From: Pseudomonadota bacterium
GTDB taxonomy: Bacteria; Desulfobacterota; Desulfobulbia; Desulfobulbales; SURF-16
Assembly (NCBI GenBank): GCA_018816555.1
Contig: JAHIVT010000003.1
Span: 1 to 63,130, forward strand
Reading direction: 5' to 3'
Length of the DNA stretch: 63,130 nucleotides
Each line of letters opens with the position of its first letter. Within the stretch, counting starts at the first letter, position 1. The notes beneath the pieces were generated by a model. That model saw nothing but the letters and a program-made list of their open reading frames with translations, did not search any database and had not been told where the DNA came from. Below, in pieces: positions 40,023 through 49,107 of this stretch. Position numbers and translations under genes: made by a program.

Positions 40023-41932
40023 TGAAGCTGCCCCCCGCCGACAACCCTGAGGGGAACCGGCTTGGCAGTTTTTTTGGCCTTGTCACTGACATGCAGCCCG
40101 TTGTATTCGGGCACGATTGCCCGCAGGTGCCTGATAAGCTCCGGCACGTCACGATTGGTTGCTGCGCTGCGCAGCTCTTCAAGAACACTGGTCATACAGT
40201 GCCAGTCGCACTGGCGAGCGCGGGCCAACTGTAATTTAGGATGAGTCGTGCCCCGCAGATCTTCACTTTCATGAAAGATCTCTTCAAAAAGTTTTTCGCC
40301 GGGACGTAATCCTATATATTCAATTTTTATATCACGATGGGGCACCAAACCGGACAAACGGATCATCTGTTCGGCCAGATCTTTTATCAACACAGGGTCT
40401 CCCATTTCCATAACAAAGATCTCACCTCCCTTGCCCATGGAACCGGCCTGAAGAATGAGGCTCACCGACTCGGGAATGGTCATGAAGTAACGTTTTATTT
40501 CACGATGGGTGACAGTGACCGGCCCGCCGTTTTTGATCTGTTTTTCAAAAAGCGGCACCACCGATCCAGCTGAACCAAGCACATTCCCGAATCGGGTGGT
40601 GATAAACTTCGTCTGGGAACGGAGATCGAGATTCTGGCAGTAAATCTCAGCAATACGCTTGGTTGTACCCATGACATTTGCCGGATTAACCGCCTTGTCG
40701 GTTGACACCAGTACAAAACGATCGACATGGTAGCGGTCGGCGGCATCCGCCACCACCTTGGTGCCAAAGACATTGTTCTGCACCCCTTCCGCCGGGTTCA
40801 GCTCCAGCATGGGGACATGTTTATAGGCCGCTGCATGAAACACCACATCAGGTAAAAACTTGCGGAAAACCCAGTCAACCCTGTCGTAATTCTTCATATC
40901 ACCCAGCACATTAACAATTTTCAGACCAGGAAATGAGGAACGCAGTTCATTATCAATGGCATAGAGATTAAACTCGCCATGATCAAAAATAACAAGTCGC
41001 TCAGGATCCAGCTCAGCAACCTGTCGGCAAAGTTCCGAACCGATGGATCCGCCGCCACCTGTCACCAGCACCGTTTTATTATTCAGATATCCAGCAATGG
41101 CCTGCCGGTCCAGTTCAACGGTATCCCGGCCAAGCAGATCTTCGAGAGTCACCGGACGGAGCTGGTCTACTTCGACCTGATTACCGGACAACTCGACAAG
41201 CGATGGTAGAGTTTTACATTCAACACCGACTTTAGCGCACTCTGCAACAAGCCGCTTTACAGTGTCCCTTTTGGCAGAAGGGATAGCAAAAAGGACCAGA
41301 TCAACATCAAGTAATCTTACTATTTCACGAATATTTTCAGAACCACCATACACGCGGACGCCATGGATTTCTCGATCATGTTTTTTTCGATCATCATCGA
41401 CAAAAGCAACCGGTTGATACTCCTGCTTCCGTATAAGATCCCGCAGTAAAAGTTCCCCTGCATGACCTGCTCCAACGATCAGTGTTCGCCGCCCGCTCTC
41501 TTTATTCAACTTTAATCGCTGATCCTTAAACCAACGGTAGCAGAGACGAGGCCCAGTCAATCCAACAACCAGCAAAAGCGGACTTAACAGAAGTACTGAT
41601 CGAGGTATCCCTTCCAACCGAAAAAAAATTACCCCAACTAAAGTAACGACAAGTGCCCCCAATGTTACAGATTTCACGATACGGCTCAGATCTTTTAAGG
41701 AGGCAAATCTCCAAAGCCCTCTGTACAGACCAAAAAACCAGAAAACAATCCCATAGACCGGCAGTGAGAACAGAATTAACCACAAACAACCCTGAAAATA
41801 ATAAGCGGGGATCACCTGCAAATTAAAACGAAACCAATAGGCTGCAAATAATACTGTAGGCACCCAGAACAAGTCATGAAAAAATGCTGCCCAGCGGTTA
41901 AATAGTATTCTTCTCAAGTATTTTTGTAACAA
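40019..41932 (-). CDS. WbpM/CapD-type membrane nucleotide-sugar 4,6-dehydratase
   Basis: A 637-residue protein with four N-terminal membrane helices (about residues 10-120), a first nucleotide-binding region (VGAGHAGELLLRDL) and a C-terminal SDR domain from about residue 280 (VTGGGGSIGSELCRQ). The catalytic region has VSTDKAVNPANVMGTTKR, as in WbpM/PglF, in which Met replaces the usual Tyr. The enzyme is expected to make UDP-4-keto-6-deoxy-GlcNAc. With the WbpV-like reductase and WbpL-like transferase upstream it forms the module that makes and loads UDP-QuiNAc or UDP-FucNAc. Gene at the end of the polysaccharide locus, as in several O-antigen loci. Confidence 0.88.
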   Translation of the reverse strand: MLQKYLRRILFNRWAAFFHDLFWVPTVLFAAYWFRFNLQVIPAYYFQGCLWLILFSLPVYGIVFWFFGLYRGLWRFASLKDLSRIVKSVTLGALVVTLVGVIFFRLEGIPRSVLLLSPLLLVVGLTGPRLCYRWFKDQRLKLNKESGRRTLIVGAGHAGELLLRDLIRKQEYQPVAFVDDDRKKHDREIHGVRVYGGSENIREIVRLLDVDLVLFAIPSAKRDTVKRLVAECAKVGVECKTLPSLVELSGNQVEVDQLRPVTLEDLLGRDTVELDRQAIAGYLNNKTVLVTGGGGSIGSELCRQVAELDPERLVIFDHGEFNLYAIDNELRSSFPGLKIVNVLGDMKNYDRVDWVFRKFLPDVVFHAAAYKHVPMLELNPAEGVQNNVFGTKVVADAADRYHVDRFVLVSTDKAVNPANVMGTTKRIAEIYCQNLDLRSQTKFITTRFGNVLGSAGSVVPLFEKQIKNGGPVTVTHREIKRYFMTIPESVSLILQAGSMGKGGEIFVMEMGDPVLIKDLAEQMIRLSGLVPHRDIKIEYIGLRPGEKLFEEIFHESEDLRGTTHPKLQLARARQCDWHCMTSVLEELRSAATNRDVPELIRHLRAIVPEYNGLHVSDKAKKTAKPVPLRVVGGGQLH

Positions 41933-41980
41933 ATTCCCCCCTACAATTGGCGGGTTGAGTTTAAGTAACGAAAGTTTAGA

Positions 41981-42997
41981 TTAAATATTCCCCGTTCCTG
42001 ATCCAATCTTGACTGCGCACCACACGAGTGGCGTTAGGGCAACCAGTACTGCAACGAAAGCATATTCATTATATCTCGCAGCAATAAAAGCCAAAGGAAA
42101 CAACCAGAAAATATTAATGCCAAGAACCGCCAAGGTAACTTTTAAGTGTGAACCCCATCGGCGTGAAAGAATCTGATAAGCATGACTGCGATGCGCCAGA
42201 TAAAAAGGCGCGCCCCGGATAATTCTACATATAAGTGTAACTGTGGCATCGACAATAAATACAGCATACAGAATCAGCCAACTCCAAATATTGATAGAAG
42301 CTTTTTCCGAAGTAATAAGAGCAAAGATACCCAAAAGGAGCCCTAGAAAACCACTGCACCCGTCACCCATAAAAATTTTTGCTGGAGGCCAGTTCCATAC
42401 CAGAAATCCCAGTGTGGCCACACAAAGGCAAATTAGCCATGGGGCGTTGCTCGAAGCATCTTTATTCAACCACATTATGCTTGCGGCTCCTCCTGCGACA
42501 CAAATCGTTTCAACCGAGGCTATTCCATCTATTCCATCCATAAAATTAAATAAATTCAAAAACCAGATCAGCACAAAAGCAACAAGAACATATCCCCACC
42601 AGCAATTCAAAACCAAATTAATATTCAAAAATTGCAAGGAAGGAAGTTTCTTAATGAGGTAGAGTGCCAATACGACTGAAATGACATGAGACATAAAACG
42701 TATCTTTGCAGAAAGTTGGATGTTATCATCAATAAAACCTATTACAGCCACCAATCCTCCGGGTAGACAAACGGCCCAAACATGATTTTCCCTGACAATT
42801 CCTAAGAGAAAGAGAATCATAGTCCCACCCAGAAAACTCAATATGATGGCTAAACCACCTCCGCGTGGTGTGGGTAATGAATGGGAGCTTCGATGATTAG
42901 GGATATCAATTATTTTAGCCTTCAAAGTATAAGTACGGACAAGGCCTGTCAGGGTCAAGGAGGATAAGAATAAAACAAACAGCGCCCAGAAGCTCAT
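41981..42997 (-). CDS. WbpL/WecA-type undecaprenyl-phosphate glycosyl-1-phosphate transferase
   Basis: A 338-residue polytopic protein of the MraY/WecA family, with about ten membrane helices. The conserved acidic loop FNFMDGIDGIASVE and GDGCSGFLGLLLG are clear. It transfers an acetamido-sugar phosphate to undecaprenyl phosphate, beginning the repeat unit. Its start overlaps the stop of the upstream epimerase by four bases (ATGA). The likely donor is UDP-QuiNAc or UDP-FucNAc because of its neighbours (inference). Confidence 0.9.
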   Translation of the reverse strand: MSFWALFVLFLSSLTLTGLVRTYTLKAKIIDIPNHRSSHSLPTPRGGGLAIILSFLGGTMILFLLGIVRENHVWAVCLPGGLVAVIGFIDDNIQLSAKIRFMSHVISVVLALYLIKKLPSLQFLNINLVLNCWWGYVLVAFVLIWFLNLFNFMDGIDGIASVETICVAGGAASIMWLNKDASSNAPWLICLCVATLGFLVWNWPPAKIFMGDGCSGFLGLLLGIFALITSEKASINIWSWLILYAVFIVDATVTLICRIIRGAPFYLAHRSHAYQILSRRWGSHLKVTLAVLGINIFWLFPLAFIAARYNEYAFVAVLVALTPLVWCAVKIGSGTGNI

Positions 42998-43926
42998 GTC
43001 ACCGTACGCCTGATACCTTGCTCTAATGAAAAGGAAGGATGCCAGTCAAGTATCGCCTGAGTGCTGGAACAATCAACTTGAAGGTTATTGAGTAACTTGC
43101 GGACGTCCTTGGAATGGCCTGAGATTCTGCCCAGCAATTTCAATACGTTAACAGGTACTGATATCAATCGAAGAGTTTTACCTTGAACCTGGGCCAGCAG
43201 CCTAAGCAAATCAGGAGTTGAAATATCTTGTCCGTCAGCAATTAACAATGTCTGCCCTGCCGCCTTTGGATGACACAAACAAACCATGATGAGATCACAT
43301 AAATTTTCCAGATAAACAAGACTTCTCTTATTGCACACGGCACCAAGGGGCAAAGGAAAATCATTTCGCACTAGTTGAATTAAACGCTTAAAATTACCTG
43401 CCACGCCTTTCCCATAGACAAGGGGGGGGCGAATAATAACCAACTCTAAACCCGTTTGTCGGGCAATTTCCCCTAATCCCTTTTCCGCCCGAAATTTTGA
43501 AATAGCATATGGGTCCATTGGCGCTGGTTTGTCATCAGAAGTGAACGGTTTGTCAAATGTTTCCTCGCCATTGACCTTTATAGTGCTCAAGAAAATGAAA
43601 CGCCTCACTCCAGCATTTACTGCCTGTCTGGCCAAATTTAAAGTTCCTTCAACATTAATCCGAACAAATTCAGCTAAGGGTTCTGCGGAGTCATCTTTCA
43701 AGACATGAACCCTGGCTGCCAAGTGCACTACATGTGTTACATTTTTCAGGGCCTGTGACCAATCAGTTTTGTCATTGATATCGCCTACAACAACGCTGCT
43801 TTCTATTTGTGTAATTGTTGGCTGCCGACGCAGGGTCTGTCGAAAAACAATGTCTTTTTTACGCATCTGATTGCAGAGAGCACTGCCTACAAAACCATTT
43901 GCCCCGGTGACCAATACAATGCCCAT
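42994..43926 (-). CDS. WbpV-like NAD-dependent epimerase/reductase
   Basis: A 310-residue extended SDR with TGANGFVGSALCNQ at the N-terminus, AARVHVLKD, STIKVNGE and the catalytic Y-x3-K in YAISKFRAE. It resembles WbpV/WbpK-type 4-ketoreductases that complete UDP-QuiNAc or UDP-FucNAc. The ATGA overlap with the WbpL-like gene supports common translation. GalE-like UDP-glucose epimerase is a less likely alternative. Confidence 0.82.
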   Translation of the reverse strand: MGIVLVTGANGFVGSALCNQMRKKDIVFRQTLRRQPTITQIESSVVVGDINDKTDWSQALKNVTHVVHLAARVHVLKDDSAEPLAEFVRINVEGTLNLARQAVNAGVRRFIFLSTIKVNGEETFDKPFTSDDKPAPMDPYAISKFRAEKGLGEIARQTGLELVIIRPPLVYGKGVAGNFKRLIQLVRNDFPLPLGAVCNKRSLVYLENLCDLIMVCLCHPKAAGQTLLIADGQDISTPDLLRLLAQVQGKTLRLISVPVNVLKLLGRISGHSKDVRKLLNNLQVDCSSTQAILDWHPSFSLEQGIRRTVT

Positions 43927-43955
43927 TTCAATAATTATTGGACCTTATTATAATA

Positions 43956-45095
43956 TCAATTCGAAAAAAAAGAATCTTTCTGACAATTTTCCAGGACAGA
44001 TAAATAAAGAGCAATGTATTGTTGTCCCATTTTCTCTGGAGAGAAAAGTTCTTCAAACCTTATCCTGGCAGCTCTTCCCATGGAATGCACCAAAGCATCA
44101 TTCTCCGCAAGAGTATTCATAGCATTAGCAAGCCCCGTTGAGTCATTGGCCTGGACAACAAGCCCTGTGACATTATCTTTATTCACGTAACTGGTGCCTG
44201 TACCTAATTCAGTGGATATTAAAGGTTTTCCAAACATTGCTCCTTCAATTAAGGTCACACCAAATGCTTCGGCACGTTGGTGTGAGGGAAAAATAACAGC
44301 CCTGCATAAATTAAAAAGGACAACTTTATCCTCTTCAGATAAAAAGCCGGTTAAAATAACGTTTCCTATGTTTTGTTCCGCAATTTGTTTTCGCAATGCC
44401 CTCTCTGTGGGGCCACTACCCACAATGACTACATTATGTTTTGTTTTTCTGGCAGCTTCAAGCAGAATATGTAGTCCCTTATATTGACGAAGAACTCCTA
44501 CAAACAAGAAAAAATCGCTACCTAATTTGTTTTGCCAAAATCTTGTATTCGTCTCCTGTATGCGTGGATATTTTGTTTCATCAACCCCAAGAGGAATAAC
44601 AGTGGATTTTCCCTTATATGTTTTTAGATCCTCACTTGAATCAAGGTAATTGTTCGAGGTAGCCACGATCCGATCCATGGAAGTTAGAAACCGGTGCATA
44701 ATGGGTTTATAAAACGACTTCAGATAGCGGTATTTGATAACGTCAGAATGATAGGTCACAATTGATGGCTTGTTATGAGTCCTAAACAGATGCAACAAAT
44801 CAGCAAATGGCCAAGGAAAGTGATAGTGAAGCAGATCGGCACCTCTAGTAATTTCTCCAAATTCTCTATAGAGTTGCAGACTGACCGGAGATGATGGGAC
44901 ATCAAGAGAAACAGGAAACTGTACAACTCGGGTCCCTTCACGTTCAATGACGCGCTTCCCTTTACAATGACTAAGAGTAATTACGGTATTTTCTACTCCT
45001 TTTTTGGCAGTCTGCCGACAAATTTCGGCAATAACGCGTTCAAGACCACCATTGGTGTCCGGGAAATATGTCTTAAATATATGGAATACTTTAAT
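43956..45095 (-). CDS. GT4 glycosyltransferase with a non-standard start codon
   Basis: A GT-B fold glycosyltransferase of family 4. The C-terminal half has GVLRQYKGLHILLEA, VGSGPTERALRKQIAE and EAFGVTLIEGAMFGKPLI, the donor-site EX7E motif. The frame continues upstream through a normal GT4 N-terminus (HIFKTYFPDTNGGLERVI), but no ATG, GTG or TTG is available before it. The first usable codon after the in-frame TGA (45108-45110) is ATT at 45093-45095, preceded by AAAGG. It overlaps the stop of the GT2 gene. Length from ATT is 379 residues. Shorter starts, for example TTG at 44798, would delete the acceptor-binding domain. Confidence 0.8.
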   Translation of the reverse strand: MKVFHIFKTYFPDTNGGLERVIAEICRQTAKKGVENTVITLSHCKGKRVIEREGTRVVQFPVSLDVPSSPVSLQLYREFGEITRGADLLHYHFPWPFADLLHLFRTHNKPSIVTYHSDVIKYRYLKSFYKPIMHRFLTSMDRIVATSNNYLDSSEDLKTYKGKSTVIPLGVDETKYPRIQETNTRFWQNKLGSDFFLFVGVLRQYKGLHILLEAARKTKHNVVIVGSGPTERALRKQIAEQNIGNVILTGFLSEEDKVVLFNLCRAVIFPSHQRAEAFGVTLIEGAMFGKPLISTELGTGTSYVNKDNVTGLVVQANDSTGLANAMNTLAENDALVHSMGRAARIRFEELFSPEKMGQQYIALYLSVLENCQKDSFFSN

Positions 45096-45861
45096 TGCTC
45101 TTACCTTTCATAAAATTATGCAACAGAGAAGCAAAAGTCACCATTAACGGCCAGGCAATATACCATTTCAAAGGCACACTGCCATAATGTTTCCGAACGA
45201 CAGACATTGCCTCCCGATAATGATCAGCACGCCTCGATGATGTTTTTGTCTCAGCATGCATCCTGGTTGCCGCAACTTCCTTTGCAAGATAATTCAAGGG
45301 ACCACCATATTTATAAAGCTTCCACCAGAGATCGTAGTCAAGACACATGTGTAGACTTTCATCAAGACCTCCGACAGCGTCCCAAGCAGAGCGGCGAATC
45401 AAAGTAGCTGGCTGGGCAATAAAACAACGACGAGCCAGCATCCATTCCGAAAAGGAAGACGTAAAATAAGGCATGGCTTTTGTGCCATCTGGTTTCAACA
45501 GCCAACATTTACCGTAAACGGCTGGTGAATCTCGGTGTTTCTCCAATGATTCCAACAAAGCAGCCAGGGCACCAGGCATCAATAAATCATCGGAGTTAAG
45601 CCAACAGACATAGGGTGCTGAGCCAATGCTAACGGCCTCATTAATTGCGGATGCCTGGCCTTTATCAGTATGAGAACGCCACCAAGACAACCGCGGAGAC
45701 CATTGCTGCAAAATAGCAAGAGAACCGTCAGAAGACCCTCCATCTGCAACGAGTATTTCATGTGGAATATCCTGCAAGAATATAGAGTTAAGGGCTTTCT
45801 CCAAAAACTTACCCTGATTATAGGACGGTACGGCTACAGAGACAAGGGGATGTTCACTCAT
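45091..45861 (-). CDS. GT2 glycosyltransferase
   Basis: A 256-residue GT-A enzyme. VSVAVPSYNQGKFLEKAL, VADGGSSDGS and WLNSDD (DxD-equivalent) are clear, with MCLDYDLWWKL near residue 170 and a C-terminal amphipathic end. No membrane helices beyond a weak one at the C-terminus. It adds one sugar to the growing repeat unit; donor unknown. Its stop overlaps the proposed start of the GT4 gene. Confidence 0.88.
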   Translation of the reverse strand: MSEHPLVSVAVPSYNQGKFLEKALNSIFLQDIPHEILVADGGSSDGSLAILQQWSPRLSWWRSHTDKGQASAINEAVSIGSAPYVCWLNSDDLLMPGALAALLESLEKHRDSPAVYGKCWLLKPDGTKAMPYFTSSFSEWMLARRCFIAQPATLIRRSAWDAVGGLDESLHMCLDYDLWWKLYKYGGPLNYLAKEVAATRMHAETKTSSRRADHYREAMSVVRKHYGSVPLKWYIAWPLMVTFASLLHNFMKGKSN

Positions 45862-45871
45862 TAATTTTTCG

Positions 45872-46876
45872 TCAAGAAATTAAACAGATATTGGATGCCG
45901 GCAAATTTCCGGAATAAAATTTCTCGTGGGCAAGAAAATCCTTATAGGCCAGTCTGATACCCTCTGAGAGATCAATTTTTGGTAGCCAACCCAGATTTGA
46001 GAGGCGCGATACTTCCAATAATTTACGGGGGGTGCCATCAGGTTTACTAACATCCCATTGAACTTCGCCGGAGTATCCGACAATATCTTTCACGAGAAAG
46101 ACCAACTCCCTGATGGTTAAATCTTGTCCACAGCCGATGTTAATTAACGGAGGGATGGATGGAGTAAGTAATTTATCGAACCTATTGCCCGACATGGACA
46201 TAAGGAATATACATGCATCTGCCAAATCTTCACTGAAAAGGAATTCACGCCTCGGTGACCCAGTTCCCCAAGCTTCCACCTTCGCATCACCTGAAACTTT
46301 CGCCTCATGCATTTTTCGAATAAGAGCCGGTAGAACATGAGAGTTCTGCAAGTTGTAGTTATCACCTGGGCCGTAAAGATTTGTCGGCATAACAGCCAGA
46401 TAGCGGGTTCCATATTGGCGATTATATGCCCAGCACATCTCAATACCTGCTATTTTAGCTACAGCGTATGGACGATTAGTAGGCTCCAATGAACCTGTAA
46501 GCAAGTATTCTTCCTTTATGGGTTGCGGACATTCACGTGGATAAATACATGACGAACCAAGAAAAAGCAAACGCTTTACCCCAACCCGCCAGGAATGCCA
46601 GATAACGTTGTATTGAATAGCTATATTCTGCTGGATGAAATCAGCCGGATAATTTCTGTTAGCGAGGATTCCACCTACCTTCGCCGCAGCAAGGAAGATA
46701 TACTCAGGTTTTTCTTTGTCAAAAAAATCACCCACCCTTGCAAAGTCAGTAAGATCAAGCTCTCCATGTGTGCAGGTGATGATGTTTGTAAAGCCTTTTT
46801 CAGAAAGGCATCGCTTAAGTGCGGAGCCGACAAGACCTCTATGTCCAGCTAAATATATCTTGCTATCAGACTGCAT
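45872..46876 (-). CDS. fcl: GDP-L-fucose synthase
   Basis: Fcl (WcaG) converts GDP-4-keto-6-deoxymannose to GDP-L-fucose by epimerisation and reduction. About 334 residues from the ATG at 46876; a GTG nine bases upstream overlaps the gmd stop and is an alternative. The N-terminal GHRGLVGSAL, LGSSCIYPRE and the catalytic Y-x3-K in YAVAKIAGIEMC are diagnostic, as is NLYGPGDNY. It lies directly after gmd, as in many fucose loci. Confidence 0.93.
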   Translation of the reverse strand: MQSDSKIYLAGHRGLVGSALKRCLSEKGFTNIITCTHGELDLTDFARVGDFFDKEKPEYIFLAAAKVGGILANRNYPADFIQQNIAIQYNVIWHSWRVGVKRLLFLGSSCIYPRECPQPIKEEYLLTGSLEPTNRPYAVAKIAGIEMCWAYNRQYGTRYLAVMPTNLYGPGDNYNLQNSHVLPALIRKMHEAKVSGDAKVEAWGTGSPRREFLFSEDLADACIFLMSMSGNRFDKLLTPSIPPLINIGCGQDLTIRELVFLVKDIVGYSGEVQWDVSKPDGTPRKLLEVSRLSNLGWLPKIDLSEGIRLAYKDFLAHEKFYSGNLPASNICLIS

Positions 46877-46881
46877 TTCTA

Positions 46882-47967
46882 TCACTCATGGTAATCGTAA
46901 ACAGTAAAACCATGCCGTTTCACCAACTCATCTCGTTCGGCGGTTTTCAGATCCTCCCGAACCATCTCAGCTACTAATTTGCTGAATGAAATCCGAGGAG
47001 TCCACCCTAACCTCTCTCTTGCCTTAGTTGGGTCACCAAGCAATTCTTCAACCTCAGTCGGCCGGAAATACCTCGGATCGACCGAGACAATGCATCGATT
47101 TTCTTCATCAAATCCTTTCTCATGAACGCCATCTCCCTCCCAGTGGATCTGTATACCTAACTCCTTTGCGGCAACATTCACAAAATCCCGGACACTATGC
47201 TGCACGCCGGTGGCGATGACAAAATCTTCTGGTTTGTCCTGCTGAAGCATTAACCACTGCATCTCTACATAATCACGTGCATGCCCCCAGTCACGCTTGG
47301 CATTGAGATTTCCCAGATAAAGGGTATCCTGAAGACCGAGCCGAATGCGTGCAAGGCCTCTGGTAATTTTACGGGTAACAAATGTCTCACCACGTACCGG
47401 CGATTCATGGTTGAACAAAATACCATTACATGCATACATTCCATAAGCTTCACGATAATTAACGGTAATCCAATACGAATAAAGCTTCGCGACAGCGTAA
47501 GGTGACCTTGGATAAAAGGGGGTTGTCTCTTTCTGCGGTATTTCCTGCACAAGACCAAAGAGCTCCGATGTTGAAGCCTGGTAAAATCGAGTTTTCTTCT
47601 CCATTCCAAGAATACGAATAGCCTCCAGCAAACGCAAGGTACCCAGTGCATCTGAGTTAGCTGTATATTCAGGTTCCTCAAAAGAAACGGCGACATGGCT
47701 CTGGGCGGCAAGATTATATAATTCATCTGGTTGCACCTGTTGAACAATACGAACCAGACTACTGGAATCCGTCATATCTCCATAATGCAATATAAAATTG
47801 CGGTCAGAAACATGAGGGTCCTGATATAAATGATCTATCCTGTCGGTATTAAAAAGAGATGAACGGCGTTTTATTCCATGCACATGATACCCCTTTTTCA
47901 GCAGGAAATCAGCCAGATAGGCCCCATCTTGCCCTGTAATACCTGTTATCAATGCCTTTTTCTTCAT
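46882..47967 (-). CDS. gmd: GDP-mannose 4,6-dehydratase
   Basis: Gmd makes GDP-4-keto-6-deoxy-mannose, the precursor of GDP-fucose and GDP-rhamnose. From the ATG at 47967 ([15 protein letters not shown]) it is 361 residues. The [15 protein letters not shown] Rossmann site, [16 protein letters not shown] (NADP-binding), [21 protein letters not shown] (Tyr and Lys) and [17 protein letters not shown] motifs are nearly those of E. coli Gmd. It ends just before fcl. Confidence 0.95.
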   Translation of the reverse strand: MKKKALITGITGQDGAYLADFLLKKGYHVHGIKRRSSLFNTDRIDHLYQDPHVSDRNFILHYGDMTDSSSLVRIVQQVQPDELYNLAAQSHVAVSFEEPEYTANSDALGTLRLLEAIRILGMEKKTRFYQASTSELFGLVQEIPQKETTPFYPRSPYAVAKLYSYWITVNYREAYGMYACNGILFNHESPVRGETFVTRKITRGLARIRLGLQDTLYLGNLNAKRDWGHARDYVEMQWLMLQQDKPEDFVIATGVQHSVRDFVNVAAKELGIQIHWEGDGVHEKGFDEENRCIVSVDPRYFRPTEVEELLGDPTKARERLGWTPRISFSKLVAEMVREDLKTAERDELVKRHGFTVYDYHE

Positions 47968-48108
47968 AAATGAAAACATCCTATATTGGTCTTTTTTTGT
48001 CTATAATTCACATGTTAAGTGTCAATAACTTGATTGATGAGATGGGAACCAAATTTTAGAAATCCGGATGAATTATGTTATACTCCGAATAAACAAGATA
48101 GAATTGTG

Positions 48109-49047
48109 TTAAATCAATATCGACCGGGATATTTGCCCCTGAGGAGCAAAACATATTATTCCATTCTCCTCAACAGGATCAACATAACCAAATCTTTTAA
48201 GAATTTCACCCAACTCATTGTTTAGAAATTCTATTGTATCAGGTTGCAACTTGTTCAAGTAATTTCCTGGGGAAACTTGACGCACATGTGCGCCGGGATT
48301 TTCCTTCTCAGGACGAATATCATGTCGATCAGCAATTGCCGCGATGCTTTTCCGGGGCAAATCGATATTCAAATAAACCAGCATATCCGCCAGCCACTCC
48401 TGTTTGCGAAAAATGACATCTTCATATCTGTATACTTGTGTCTTATCAGATGATAAATTTGTTAAATAGCTTTCAAATACTTTCTTATATTGACTGGTAT
48501 GTTTGCATACCCATTTATTTATATCTGCTTCCTGCGCAAGTTCCCTATCTTTCAGAAGCAAATCACGCGCAGAACCGTGTTTGGGAGCTGGGTGGCTGAA
48601 AGCCTTCGAATAATACAGAGAAACGAGCATATCCCGTGGGTCACGAACCAATAAAATTATTTTCATTGCCTGAAGATTATTCTTGACCTGTTGCGGATAA
48701 TGGCGCCATCCCAAATAAGCATAACCATATGGAACGAAGACCGGTGCAATCGATTCCGTCAAATCAACCGGTCGAATACCGTTTTTAAATGAAGCAGTCG
48801 GCAGATCTATGACAACTACACCGCTGGCGACACAGACGTCAGACAGGAGTTTGTACAACAGAGTACTTCCTGATTTCGGGGGAGCAAAAGCGATAAAACT
48901 TTCATTCTGGCCCGGGGAGGGCATCATATATTCAAAGCTTTCACCTGTTGTGGCTTTTATGACAAAAGACTTTTCACCTTTAAGGAAACCGCTAACCTTT
49001 TTTTTTAACAGCAAACTTAATGACAAACATGTATTATTATTTTTCAC
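48109..49047 (-). CDS. Sulfotransferase
   Basis: A 312-residue cytosolic-type sulfotransferase fold. The PAPS 5'-phosphosulfate loop is in APPKSGSTLLYKLL, the 3'-phosphate site in LLVRDPRDMLVSLYYSKAF, and RYEDV lies further on. These are the conserved signatures of PAPS-dependent transferases. Within a fucose-containing polysaccharide locus it probably sulfates a sugar or a lipid carrier; the acceptor is unknown. PAPS supply is expected from sulfate metabolism elsewhere. Confidence 0.83.
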   Translation of the reverse strand: MKNNNTCLSLSLLLKKKVSGFLKGEKSFVIKATTGESFEYMMPSPGQNESFIAFAPPKSGSTLLYKLLSDVCVASGVVVIDLPTASFKNGIRPVDLTESIAPVFVPYGYAYLGWRHYPQQVKNNLQAMKIILLVRDPRDMLVSLYYSKAFSHPAPKHGSARDLLLKDRELAQEADINKWVCKHTSQYKKVFESYLTNLSSDKTQVYRYEDVIFRKQEWLADMLVYLNIDLPRKSIAAIADRHDIRPEKENPGAHVRQVSPGNYLNKLQPDTIEFLNNELGEILKRFGYVDPVEENGIICFAPQGQISRSILI

Positions 49048-49107
49048 AACAAAAAACTCCGCAATTTCTTTGATAAAGAAAGTATTCCGACAGCTATTTC
49101 GGAAAAA

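Noticed and set aside
44756-44947. Small minus-strand open frame upstream of the GT4 gene
   Set aside because: The other frame in this stretch encodes the conserved GT4 N-terminus, so this is a shadow.
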